DNA of 64,000 nt from Oculatella sp. LEGE 06141 (GTDB lineage: Bacteria; Cyanobacteriota; Cyanobacteriia; Elainellales; Elainellaceae): the NCBI RefSeq assembly GCF_015207605.1, contig NZ_JADEWO010000028.1, positions 22,749 to 86,748 on the forward strand, read 5' to 3'. The position numbers and the translations under genes are program-made. This document shows positions 43,681 to 52,200 of the stretch, piece by piece (position 1 is the first letter of the stretch; every line of letters begins with the position of its first letter). Under the pieces are notes generated by a model. It worked only from the letters and a program-made list of their open reading frames with translations, was not told where the DNA came from and did no database searches.

Positions 43681-44703
43681 ATGCCCTGGTTCCCTCACAG
43701 TAAGTATTTTTGGGATTTTTGGTTTGCTCGAAAAGACGCTGAACTGCATCTGTTCTATTTACAAGCCTGTCGGGTTGAGTGCCACTATGATCCAGAACAA
43801 CGGCACGATCGCGCTTCTGTGGGTCATGCTGTGCTTACACCGCACGGCTGGCGAGAGCTGAGTGTAAGCCAGCCAGCCCTGGAGAAGAGTAACGAACCCG
43901 GTGCATGGGACAATTTGTCCATTTGGACAGGCAGTGTTATTCAAAACCCTGCCAACCAGTTGTACTACCTCTTTTACACCAGTCGTTGTTGGGATGACCC
44001 TCTAGAGTGGACGCCCCATCAGCGGCAGCGGCCTCAACAGATTGGTCTGGCTGTTTCTCCTGACCTCCACCAATGGACGCGATCGCACCCCAAGCCGCTA
44101 ATCTTAAATCCCGGAGCGGGAAGCGGGTTCGACGGAGTAGCATGGCGTGACCCTCAGATAGTCAAAGGAGACGATGGCAAATTTTACGCCTTTATCTGTG
44201 CCCGACGAATGCAGGACAATGGAGGTGCAGGTGGTGTCGTCGTTTATGTTACGTCCGACGATTTAGAGCATTGGGATACTGAGCCTAAAGTTTTGGTTGA
44301 GTCCGACGATTTCTATCAACTGGAAGTGCCCCAGGTCTTCTGGCGTAGAACGGAAACCCACAAGCGTCTCTATCTGCTGTTTTGCGCCGGATCTGGAGAT
44401 TCGTCTCGCGTTCGCTACGAGCGGATGGCTCCTGAGGAATGTTTATCTGGCTCCTACTATATGTTTTCTGATCCGGTTCCTCTGGATACAAAAGAGTTTC
44501 CTCCACTACTGGAACCCGCTCGGATACTGTCATCGGGGTTGTATTGCGGCAAGCTGCTCGATCCGGAAACCGATCCAAATCCGCTGTATTTTGGCTTCCA
44601 TTGGGAAGATGATGCAGGGCATTTTATTGGTGGACTGTCCGATCCAAAGCGTGTACAGTTCCTGCCAGACGGCAGAATTGAGTTCGTTTCAGAGGGTGTT
44701 TAA
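43681..44703 (+). CDS. Glycosidase-fold protein, GH32/43/68-like beta-propeller
   Basis: This is a 340-residue protein with the five-bladed propeller patterns of GH32/GH43/GH68 enzymes. FWDFWFARKDAELHLFYLQA opens blade 1, where the aspartate is the nucleophile in GH32/68-like proteins. GVAWRDPQIVKGDDGKFYAFICARR holds the conserved RDP, and FYQLEVPQVFWRR holds the likely acid/base glutamate. There is no signal peptide, so it would act in the cytoplasm. Fructosides such as sucrose are the usual substrates of the RDP class; this one may act on sucrose-related compounds or on arabinans. AAGGA precedes ATG 43681. No transporter or kinase is beside it. Confidence 0.84.
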   Translation: MPWFPHSKYFWDFWFARKDAELHLFYLQACRVECHYDPEQRHDRASVGHAVLTPHGWRELSVSQPALEKSNEPGAWDNLSIWTGSVIQNPANQLYYLFYTSRCWDDPLEWTPHQRQRPQQIGLAVSPDLHQWTRSHPKPLILNPGAGSGFDGVAWRDPQIVKGDDGKFYAFICARRMQDNGGAGGVVVYVTSDDLEHWDTEPKVLVESDDFYQLEVPQVFWRRTETHKRLYLLFCAGSGDSSRVRYERMAPEECLSGSYYMFSDPVPLDTKEFPPLLEPARILSSGLYCGKLLDPETDPNPLYFGFHWEDDAGHFIGGLSDPKRVQFLPDGRIEFVSEGV

Positions 44704-44798
44704 TCGGCAATGCTGATTGAATTGGAATTAAAGAATGGCTGATGGCACGGGACGCGGTGGAGTGGATCAAAAAAGAGTGAAGATGCGCTTCTCTAGCT

Positions 44799-46007
44799 CT
44801 ATTTCCTGAATTTTGATCGCCCCTCCGCTTTCCCATGCTCGTTCACTTGAGATAAGACCAGTTCAGGACAGAGCCGCCCCAGGATTTGTTTCAGGACGAG
44901 CGCTGTCCAGTCGATATCGGCTTCGGTGGTGTGGTGCCCTAATGTGAGGCGAATTCCGGTTTTGGCAGCGCGATCGCTATACCCCATAGCGGACAGAACG
45001 GGGCTAGGTGACAGTTTGCCGCTATGACACGCTGAACCAGCACTAATGGCAATGCCTGCCAGGTTCATCTGCCGTACCAACGTTTTGCCGCTGAGCCGTG
45101 CGCCATCGGCATGGCGCAGGGAAAAACTGACGTGGTGCGGCAAACGATGCAGCCGATCGCCCGTTGGCAGCAACTCAGGGACATCTGCTAACCGATCAAA
45201 CAGGCGATCGCGTAGTTGAATCAGGCGTGGCGTTTCTGTGGAAAGCTCTTGAGCCGCTAGCTCTGCGGCAATTCCAAACCCAGCAATGGTGGCGATCGCC
45301 TGTGTTCCAGAGCGCAGTTTAGCTTCCTGACCACCGCCACCCAGCAGAGGCACGATCCTCACACCAGGACGGACATATAACGCCCCAGATCCTTGAGGCC
45401 CATATAGCTTATGGCTTGAGAGCGACAGCAAATCCACTGGCAACTGCTGCACATCAATGGGCAACCGCCCCGCCACCTGCACCGCATCAGTATGAAACAA
45501 AATGCCATGATGGCGGGCAATGCTTCCCAGGGCTTCAATCGGCTGAAGTGTTCCAACCTCGCTTTGACCATAAATTACAGACACCAAAACGGTGTTAGGC
45601 CGAATAGATGCCGCCAGGTCATCGGGATTAATTCTCCCCTGGTTGTTAACCGATAGACGGGTGACCTCCCACCCCCACTGTTCCAACAGGCCAGCGGGTT
45701 CGGCAATGGCAGAATGCTCGACACTAGAAATGATCAAATGTTGTGGGGTGCTGTACTGCCGCGCTATACCAATGATGGCAAGGTTGTCTGACTCTGTGCC
45801 GCCAGACGTAAACACAACAGAGTCTGGCGGAGCATTAATGAGATCGGCTACCTGGCTTCTAGCCAGCTCCAACACGGTTGCAGCACGCTGTCCCCACTGA
45901 TGCAGGCTTGAGGGATTGCCCCACTGCTCGGTGAGGACATGCTGCATCAGGGCGATCGCCTCTGGACGGGCGGGCGTTGTCGCGCTGTAATCCAAATAGA
46001 TTTGCAT
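44799..46007 (-). CDS. Cysteine desulfurase, NifS/IscS type
   Basis: This PLP enzyme takes sulfur from cysteine for Fe-S clusters and tRNA thiolation. Its 402 residues begin MQIYLDYSATTPARPEA. Marks are TSGGTESDNLAI, SSVEHSAIAEPAGLLEQ, HTDAVQVAG, the cofactor lysine in SSHKLYGPQG and the persulfide loop SAGSACHSGKLSP with its cysteine. The C-terminal tail ends with a basic segment (EHGKAEGRSKFRK). It is not in an isc or suf operon; the IscA/SufA gene is at 26 kb. The class I NifS/IscS type is supported by the long active-site loop. Confidence 0.94.
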   Translation of the reverse strand: MQIYLDYSATTPARPEAIALMQHVLTEQWGNPSSLHQWGQRAATVLELARSQVADLINAPPDSVVFTSGGTESDNLAIIGIARQYSTPQHLIISSVEHSAIAEPAGLLEQWGWEVTRLSVNNQGRINPDDLAASIRPNTVLVSVIYGQSEVGTLQPIEALGSIARHHGILFHTDAVQVAGRLPIDVQQLPVDLLSLSSHKLYGPQGSGALYVRPGVRIVPLLGGGGQEAKLRSGTQAIATIAGFGIAAELAAQELSTETPRLIQLRDRLFDRLADVPELLPTGDRLHRLPHHVSFSLRHADGARLSGKTLVRQMNLAGIAISAGSACHSGKLSPSPVLSAMGYSDRAAKTGIRLTLGHHTTEADIDWTALVLKQILGRLCPELVLSQVNEHGKAEGRSKFRK

Positions 46008-46293
46008 AGAGGAGCAACCAACAGACCTGCTTTCTCAGCATATAACCCCAACTCGCTGAGAGACTAGTGAAATGGCAGGATCTCTCTTAACCTATGGTGG
46101 GAAACGCATCGTGAAGCAATGCCTATGATAGTTCTATAGAGGTCGTTGACTCAGAGAAATAATGATGAGCCGCTGCTTTTACCTTTTCTTGGTTTGGGTT
46201 GGGCATCTTAAGGATTGCAACATTAAGCACGTTGGTTCCGTCTATTTCCGTAACACCGCCTTCTCAATTCGACTACGCTTCGTGTTTTAATCT

Positions 46294-47139
46294 ATGTTTA
46301 GTCTTTCCCGCACGATCGCCCATATTCGTCGCCGCTGGGTCTATGGCCTGGTTTCTACCCTCGTTGCGCTAGGGCTGATTCTAGGTACGCCAAGCTCATC
46401 CCAAGCTCTTCCGTGGCTCGACTTGCTCTTCCGTGGCATTCAAGTTATTCAGCTTGCGTCAATGTCTGACAGCCAGGAAGTGTCGCTAGGTCGGCAGATC
46501 AATGACCAGCTTCTCAGTCGGCAGTTCCGTCCTTATCGTGATTCGAGCATTAATCAGTACGTTGATCAAATCGGGCAACGGCTCGTTCCTGCCAGCGATC
46601 GCCCTAATATTCCCTATACCTTTCAAGTGGTCAATGATAACGCGGTCAACGCCTTTGCCACTATGGGAGGCTATGTCTACGTCACCACTGGGTTGATGAA
46701 AACGGCAGACAATGAAGCTCAGTTAGCCAGTGTAATGGCGCACGAAATCGGTCACATTGCGTCCCGTCATGCCGTTCAACAAATGCGCCAGCGAGCGATC
46801 GCCAGCGGTGTGGCTTCAGCCGCCGGCTTAGATCGCAGTGCCGCTGTCAATATTGGAGTAGAACTGGCACTGAACCGTCCCAACAGCCGCCAGGACGAGT
46901 TCGAAGCGGATCAAAAAGGACTGGCGACTCTGACGAATGCTGGATATGCGCCATCCGCGATGGTTGCGTTTATGCAGAAGTTGGTCAGGCAAGGCTCGGT
47001 GCCAACGTTCCTGAGCACTCACCCTGCGACAACCGATCGGATCGAAGCCCTGCAAGCCAGAATCAGTTCCAGTACGGCTAACAACGGTGATGGCCTCGAC
47101 AATACCGCCTATCGCAACCGCATTCAACCCTTGCTATAA
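46294..47139 (+). CDS. M48 family exported metalloprotease
   Basis: This is a 281-residue Zn protease of the BepA/LoiP-type M48 group in the periplasm. A signal or anchor segment (about 14-40; GLVSTLVALGLILGTPSSSQA) is followed by EVSLGRQINDQLL. The catalytic HEIGHIASRH holds the zinc histidines and glutamate, and the third ligand is in FEADQKG. NAFATMGGYVYVTTGLM and STHPATTDRIEAL are family marks. Such proteases degrade misfolded outer-membrane or envelope proteins. A very strong bidirectional palindrome terminates it. Confidence 0.92.
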   Translation: MFSLSRTIAHIRRRWVYGLVSTLVALGLILGTPSSSQALPWLDLLFRGIQVIQLASMSDSQEVSLGRQINDQLLSRQFRPYRDSSINQYVDQIGQRLVPASDRPNIPYTFQVVNDNAVNAFATMGGYVYVTTGLMKTADNEAQLASVMAHEIGHIASRHAVQQMRQRAIASGVASAAGLDRSAAVNIGVELALNRPNSRQDEFEADQKGLATLTNAGYAPSAMVAFMQKLVRQGSVPTFLSTHPATTDRIEALQARISSSTANNGDGLDNTAYRNRIQPLL

Positions 47140-47180
47140 GTCGGTGCTTCTAGAGACGGTCGCCAAAAAGAGCCTTTAGC

Positions 47181-47210
47181 AAAAGAGACGCGATCGATCG
47201 CGTCTCTTTT
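47181..47210. terminator. Perfect 30-bp palindrome, bidirectional terminator
   Basis: AAAAGAGACGCGATC and its exact complement form a 30-base palindrome (47181-47210) with T-run on the plus side and A-run on the minus side. It lies between convergent M48 and phosphatase genes and would end both messages. The stem contains the HIP1-like CGCGATCGATCGCG. Confidence 0.85.
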
Positions 47211-47235
47211 ACTGTGTGTGAATATTTAACATGTC

Positions 47236-47991
47236 CTAAAGCTGAAGCAGTTGACGGCGATGACCGTTAACCCGTGATGGTTCCACCTTGGCTACGGCCT
47301 TTCCCAGCGGCATTGTCCGAATGCAGTCCTTGAACACGTTGACCTGGTAGACTTTGCGGTTGGTGATGTCTAACCCGGTTAGCCAGCCGCTCTTGGGATG
47401 ATAAGCGCCTGTGTCGATGTCGAGCCAACCTTTCCCCAGTGCCAATAACCCTGGAGGAACGTCTGGAAGGGTAAAGGTGATGGTGTGACCTGTAATGATG
47501 AGCTTGTCTGGGAAATAGGGTTGAGTAATGCTATGAAACTCGTTTCGAATCCAGCAGTATTCGTGGGCTGTCTGGGCGCTAATGGGCAAACCAGGATGAA
47601 CCCCAGCGTGCGCTAACCAGATGTCTCCCAGGTCTAAATGGGTGGGAAGCGATCGAATCCAGTCGAGGTGTTCAATCAGCATTTCGGGCTTGCCGTAGCT
47701 CAGCACCGTTGCTTGGCCGCCGCTGTTTAACCAGGCTTGCAACGAAGGCGGGTGAACCTTGTTGTTGGGAAACGCTTCCAGCAGGAGCTGTTCATGGTTG
47801 CCCAGAATGGAAGTATGCCCCGACTCTTGCACAAAGCTAACCACCTGAGCGCTCTTAGGGCCGCGATCGATCAGGTCACCCAAGAAGTAGATTTTGTCAT
47901 TAGAGCCTGGTGCGATCGCCTCTAACAACCTCATCAACCCGTCGTAATGACCATGTACGTCACCGATAAAAATACGACGATCCCTAGTCAC
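47236..47991 (-). CDS. PPP-type serine/threonine protein phosphatase
   Basis: This is a 251-residue metallophosphatase of the PP1/PP2A/ApaH-like PPP family. The signature order is complete: GDVHGHYDGL, GDLIDRGPKS, GNHEQ and, later, HAGVHPG and TGHTIT. It is cytoplasmic with no signal or membrane segment. Bacterial members act on phosphoproteins or on Ap4A; which one cannot be said. The C-terminal tail (KVEPSRVNGHRRQLLQL) is basic. A single gene on the minus strand with a terminator immediately downstream. Confidence 0.9.
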   Translation of the reverse strand: MTRDRRIFIGDVHGHYDGLMRLLEAIAPGSNDKIYFLGDLIDRGPKSAQVVSFVQESGHTSILGNHEQLLLEAFPNNKVHPPSLQAWLNSGGQATVLSYGKPEMLIEHLDWIRSLPTHLDLGDIWLAHAGVHPGLPISAQTAHEYCWIRNEFHSITQPYFPDKLIITGHTITFTLPDVPPGLLALGKGWLDIDTGAYHPKSGWLTGLDITNRKVYQVNVFKDCIRTMPLGKAVAKVEPSRVNGHRRQLLQL

Positions 47992-48139
47992 GCTTACCGA
48001 ACCCTCTCGCTACAAATCAGCACAACGATAGAAAAAGATGTTGAGATACGTAGAGCAGAATTAACCCGTAATAGAACATCTCATCAGTATGCCCACCACA
48101 AGCGACCGTTACTATCACCTGTTTGACGTATCAGGAGGT

Positions 48140-48853
48140 TTATTGACTCAAGGCTCGCAGAAACTGCTGTAACCCCGATAGTAGTCCTCTACGTGGTGCT
48201 TTAGACGACATGTCGTCAGAGTTTGTTGCTCTCATCAAAATCTGATCGAGCGCTTCCCCAACGGGCTTCTTTGGCTCCTCGGCAATCAGTTCGTACGCTT
48301 CACCCTTTTCAATCCAAACCTGCCAGGGGGACGGGTAGCATCGATATAGCACTGCCCCATCCAGTGGTCTAATGTAATAGCACGATTCAAATGTATTGAG
48401 AAAACGTTCTCTCAACTGTCTTCCAGCATAACCGATACCAATCAAAGCGACCTCTTCCAGGCGCGGGTTGAATAGCACCGCCGGACGATCTTGAGCCTCT
48501 TCACACAATTGTTCAACCTGGGGCACTTCTACGGCCGATGGTTCAACAAACAAAAACGCCTGCTCATCGGGCTGAATTTTTGCCTTTAACTCGCCAATGC
48601 CCCGCATCGGGAATGGCGTGTCGCCCCAATCGCGACGAGCTAAGGCTGCCGCCCCGGCATCTGGAAAAAAAACGCGAAACTGATCGCCAAATTGCTCGAA
48701 GGTGGGCAAAAATTGCTGGGCAAGCGGCATCACCTTCAGTTCTGGAAAAACCAGTTCAATTTGTAGCCGCGTGTACCCGTCCGCGATCGCCGCTTTTGTT
48801 GCTTCACGCGCTTGGACAACCGCATCGTCCAGGTTTTGGGGCAGTTGAGTCAT
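48140..48853 (-). CDS. DUF1995 family protein (LPA3-like)
   Basis: This is a 237-residue soluble protein of the DUF1995 family. Plant members (LPA3) help accumulate photosystem II, so a role in photosynthesis is possible. Marks are MTQLPQNLDDAVVQAREATKAAIADGYTRLQIELVFPELK at the N-terminus and FNTFESCYYIRPLDGAVLYRCYPSPWQVWIEKGEAYELI near the C-terminal half. I chose ATG 48853 over the longer frame (48892) because the family starts at this LPQNLDDAV block. It has no signal peptide. Confidence 0.87.
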   Translation of the reverse strand: MTQLPQNLDDAVVQAREATKAAIADGYTRLQIELVFPELKVMPLAQQFLPTFEQFGDQFRVFFPDAGAAALARRDWGDTPFPMRGIGELKAKIQPDEQAFLFVEPSAVEVPQVEQLCEEAQDRPAVLFNPRLEEVALIGIGYAGRQLRERFLNTFESCYYIRPLDGAVLYRCYPSPWQVWIEKGEAYELIAEEPKKPVGEALDQILMRATNSDDMSSKAPRRGLLSGLQQFLRALSQ

Positions 48854-48964
48854 AGGGGTAGAGATTGCCAGACAGCAGATCGAAGACGACACATGACAGC
48901 TTGAGTGCTACTTCAAGTCTAAAGTCTAACGTCCACAGCCTGACAGGTTTAGTTTAAAGAGCCG

Positions 48965-49483
48965 TTAAACCTGAGACGGACTCACCAGGGTTTGAAGATG
49001 ATCAGGTTGATATTGGCGGAGGATACGTGTGGCCTTGTTGGTTAGATTCGGTGGGCCGCTGACAACGACCACATATTTACCTTCTTTGAGGCGATCGGAG
49101 TAAGAAGGGGCATTGTTGGTATCCGAACCAAAGTTGAGAAAACCACCACCAATAAAGAAACTGCCCATAGCACCACCGATCGCTCCCAACAAGCCACCAA
49201 TGATGTGGTTGCCAGTGACTCCAGCCCAGGAAATCAACTCGTACCCCGTTTGTACGTTAAAGGCATATCCCGATAGAAAGCCAAAAGGAATGAGCCAGTA
49301 GCTCATCCGAAATGCCTGCCGCCGAGACTTTTGCTTTGGATCTAGAAATTCATAGTCATCGAGGTGCTTAAACCCTTTGCCCACAATATTAATGTTCTCA
49401 GCGGGCAGATTTTCCTGTGCTAAAGCGGTACGTGCGGCTTCTGCCTGTGTTTGATCGGGCAATACGGCAATGACGTAGTTCAT
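48965..49483 (-). CDS. Conserved membrane protein with glycine zipper, unknown
   Basis: This is a 172-residue cyanobacterial protein. An N-terminal ferredoxin-like or ACT-like half (MNYVIAVLPDQTQAEAARTALAQENLPAENINIVG) precedes a membrane region with SYWLIPFGFLSGYAF and a glycine zipper HIIGGLLGAIGGAMGSFFIGGGFLNFG (about 92-120). The C-terminus (RLKEGKYVVVVSGPPNLTNKATRIL) resembles the general-stress DUF1269 type. Proteins of this build often associate with membranes under stress. The function is unknown; I only recognise the overall architecture. Confidence 0.78.
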   Translation of the reverse strand: MNYVIAVLPDQTQAEAARTALAQENLPAENINIVGKGFKHLDDYEFLDPKQKSRRQAFRMSYWLIPFGFLSGYAFNVQTGYELISWAGVTGNHIIGGLLGAIGGAMGSFFIGGGFLNFGSDTNNAPSYSDRLKEGKYVVVVSGPPNLTNKATRILRQYQPDHLQTLVSPSQV

Positions 49484-49621
49484 GCTGGCAATACGATTTA
49501 GAGTTAGTCCTCAACCCCTATTTCAACAATACCAGCCACCGAGGGCAATAACCGGTTTGCCTGAAGCGATGGTACTCAGGAAGGTTGAACTCAAGCAGGG
49601 GAGACGCTTTCTATTCCACGG

Positions 49622-50002
49622 CTAGTCTTGAACAGTTGCATTGTACCGAGTGCGTGCTATCTCCACCTCTGGAAAATGCAGCATTGCCCAATGGCATAGA
49701 GCTTCTAACGGCTCCGTGATGGTCTCCCCCAGGGGAGTGAGAGAATATTCTACCTTGGGTGGTACAACAGGATACGCCTGACGATGCACTAGTCCGTTGC
49801 GTTCCAGGTTGCGGAGCGTTTGAGTCAACATCTTTTGCGAAATGCCGCCAATCTGCCGTTGCAACTCGTTATATCGTTGAGTACCGCTGCATAAGAGCGC
49901 ATAGATCACAATCACGCTCCACTTATCGGCGATCGCGTCCAGCACATGCTGAGTTGGACAGTTTGCCTTGAAGATCTCGGTTTGGCAGTCGGGCTGATTC
50001 AT
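49622..50002 (-). CDS. HxlR-family transcriptional regulator
   Basis: This is a 126-residue MarR/HxlR-type winged helix. It carries CPTQHVLDAIADKWSVIVIYALLCSGTQRYNELQRQIGGISQKMLTQTLRNLERNGLV, the family's diagnostic segment, with the cysteine near the N-terminus (FKANCPT) that senses electrophiles or redox state in several members. ATG 50002 (MNQPDCQTE) is preferred to the longer frame starting at 50044. Usually such regulators lie beside a divergent oxidoreductase gene; here the next gene upstream is a DUF2949 paralogue 745 bases away, so the target is unknown. Confidence 0.9.
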   Translation of the reverse strand: MNQPDCQTEIFKANCPTQHVLDAIADKWSVIVIYALLCSGTQRYNELQRQIGGISQKMLTQTLRNLERNGLVHRQAYPVVPPKVEYSLTPLGETITEPLEALCHWAMLHFPEVEIARTRYNATVQD

Positions 50003-50746
50003 AACAAGCTTGGGGAGTTTTCGAAGATTTAGACGAACACGCACCCGTTGCGGGTATTCACCTTGTAGTATTTACTGGTTGATTGGACAGTATCCCAGCG
50101 ATCATAGCCAGAGAAATTACTGGCAACCGGGCACCAACATCACACCAAACTGCTTCGTACAGTCATCTGGCTGGTAGCTCAAGTCTTGTTCTACCTCACC
50201 AAACTGCGATTAGCTCTTGCTTCTGGTTCAGGGGATAAAGATCTGGCCTTTCGACGCGTTCCATCGGCATGTTGCCCAAATTGGATGTTTACTGCGACAG
50301 TTCCAGGTGGATTGCAAACGGCACCCTGTCGAGTCGTCTGACTCGGTAGAGTTGGCGATCGCACCATGACAGCTAGCTAATCAAAACGATTAATCTGTGA
50401 TCTGCGTCTCCTGCTGGAGCAGCACGACACATTAAAGTAAACAAACTCTCAGATTGATAAGAACCGTTTCATGGTACAAATGTTCTGTTGGCTGCGGTTA
50501 GTTTATGAGGGGGCTTCATCCGAATCGATACGAACAGGTTCTGATAGTCAAACGAATGCAACAGATGCAGATGATTAGATGATTAATGATTGTTCAAAAC
50601 ATTAAGAAACGCCCTCAACTATTTCTGTAGTTGTCATTCACATTCTGTACTTTTTTGCTCATCCGGTCAGGTCAACCATTAGGATGAGGTGCGATTAGTG
50701 CAAACCTATTACCCTAAATACACCTCTTCAGTAGGGCAACCCGCCT
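50003..50746. other. Divergent intergenic region, no gene visible
   Basis: This 744-base region between HxlR and DUF2949 copy 2 contains only short open frames without support. It should hold the two outward promoters. No strong hairpin is seen. Confidence 0.35.
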
Positions 50747-50968
50747 ATGAAGGCTACACTTAAGGCTCGTTTGGTTCGGTTTCTTCAAGAGGAATTAGCA
50801 ATTCCACAAGCATCGATTGCAGTTGCTTTGCGTCATGAAGAGCAGGCTCCTAATTTGTTGCCAATCATTTTGTGGCAGTATGGCTTAGTGACGCTAGAGC
50901 AGCTTGACCAAATTTTTGATTGGCTAGAAAAAGCCTGGTCACCTGAGTTACCAACCCCTGGTTCCTGA
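50747..50968 (+). CDS. DUF2949 family small protein (copy 2)
   Basis: This is a 73-residue paralogue of the gene at 2702-2899. The core FLQEELAIPQASIAVALRHEEQAPNLLPIILWQYGLVTLEQLDQIFDWLE matches copy 1 in about 37 of 50 positions by eye. The N-terminus is different (MKATLKARLVRF) and there is a short C-terminal tail. It is soluble, without signal. The ribosome site before ATG 50747 is weak. It is followed by a repeat-rich gap. Two copies of this unknown family within 48 kb suggest a useful, possibly dosage-related or differently regulated function. Confidence 0.82.
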   Translation: MKATLKARLVRFLQEELAIPQASIAVALRHEEQAPNLLPIILWQYGLVTLEQLDQIFDWLEKAWSPELPTPGS

Positions 50969-50988
50969 ACTAATTCATTGGTTTGATA

Positions 50989-51270
50989 GGCGTTGCTGAA
51001 TTACAGTATGAATACGCTTCCAGCCAACTGTGTTATTGGCAAGCGTCCTTTTGTGTTCCGCGGCTAGAAATTTTGATGGCCTGGGTACGTATTTTCTACA
51101 GGTATGGCTTTAGGAGTTGTGCTAAAGCTATATCAAAAGTTCACTGTGGCTTTACAAAGGCTTGTCATGCGATGCAACGCCTCCACTGCGCTAGTTGGTG
51201 GGCAACGCCATCTGGATCAGGCGTTGCCGAATTGCATGGATGAATTTGGAGGCGGTGTGGCGTTGCCCGA
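50989..51270. repeat. Repeated GGCGTTGC[T/C]GAATT motif
   Basis: GGCGTTGCTGAATTACAGT followed by ATGAAT (50989-51013) recurs as GGCGTTGCCGAATTGCATG followed by GATGAAT (51220-51245), and the first ten bases recur again at 51259. GGCAACGCC (51201-51209) pairs with GGCGTTGCC at 51220-51228 as a 9-bp stem. The motif looks like the ends of small cyanobacterial insertion elements, but no element is complete. Confidence 0.45.
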
Positions 51271-51734
51271 TAGCAGGGGTGCAAACGATCTCGTCTACAC
51301 CTCTGTGCGGTAATGCCCGTTTAGCTCAAGATTATCTTCCTATTAAAGATCCGTAGTATTACTCAGTGATGTTGTCTGATATCAGTTACTAAATAGCATT
51401 AGATGAGTTAGCCAGTGACGGATATAGAGAACATGAGCGTTTATGCTGCGCCCCATGCTTAGTAACTGTATTGGGCTGCCCAATCTAATGTTGCTGAACA
51501 CAAATCAGTCAAACCGCTTTTTTCTGCCAGTTTCTTAGAGGAGGTTTGTAAGACGCTGGTTGTCAGTCGAACTGCTCGCCAAATCCCCCTGCTGAGCGCC
51601 TTTGAAATAGAAGCGACCCGGAATCCCCAACATTAGGGATTTAGGGCAAGTGCAGAACATCTGCCAGGACAAACAATCTCCCAGGAGAGGCTTTGCAGGG
51701 GCTAAACGCAACGCGAACCCTTCTCTAGATCCTC

Positions 51735-51965
51735 AGGCTTTTTGGGAACTTTGAAACAGAAATGGTTTAGAAGTCCCAATCTTGATGAGAAAAATTAGTT
51801 TCTGTAGCAAATAGAGGCACGACTTTACCGTTGTATTCCTTAGAGGTTGTTTTAAACGCATCGCATGGGCTGCATTTGCTCCCCAAATTTCCCAACCCTG
51901 GGAATTGCCGAGCCGATTCTGGTTCAAAGTCCTGCAACATTGGGGTTTAGCGCCTGCGGCCAATT
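51735..51965. repeat. Dispersed intergenic repeat, copies C and D
   Basis: Copy C (plus, about 51838-51965) opens CTTAGAGGTTGTTTTAAACG and ends CATTGGGGTTTAGCGCCTG, matching the start of copy B and the end of copy A. Partial copy D (minus, about 51785-51740) reads CAAGATTGGGACTTCTAAACC, as in the middle of copy A. The two lie in opposite orientation 50 bases apart. A further weak fragment, CCCCAACATTAGGGATTTAG, is near 51620-51645. Confidence 0.68.
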
Positions 51966-52200
51966 AGAAAAGGGGGCGGTTCGAGTGACCATCAGCACTG
52001 TTAACCATTCTCTTAAAGAGCAAACAGAGAAATCAGGCTTGCAGAATTGATTCTAGACAATCAACTCCCTTTCCTTCAAGGTTGGGAACTTGAAGCGATG
52101 CAGAACAGTGAATCCGTTATAAACACGCTCTTAGTTCGACGTATTTATCGACATGTGTTTGATTTTCGCACTCTATCTTGTTGGATGACCTTTCCTTCCC

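Larger units (their letters stand above)
50969..52200. other. Repeat-rich intergenic region, no gene supported
   Basis: The 1.2 kb after DUF2949 copy 2 has only random-looking short frames. It contains GGCGTTGC motifs (50989-51270) and two or more fragments of the dispersed repeat family (51735-51965). It may be a decayed mobile-element landing site, but no transposase remnant is readable. Confidence 0.5.
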
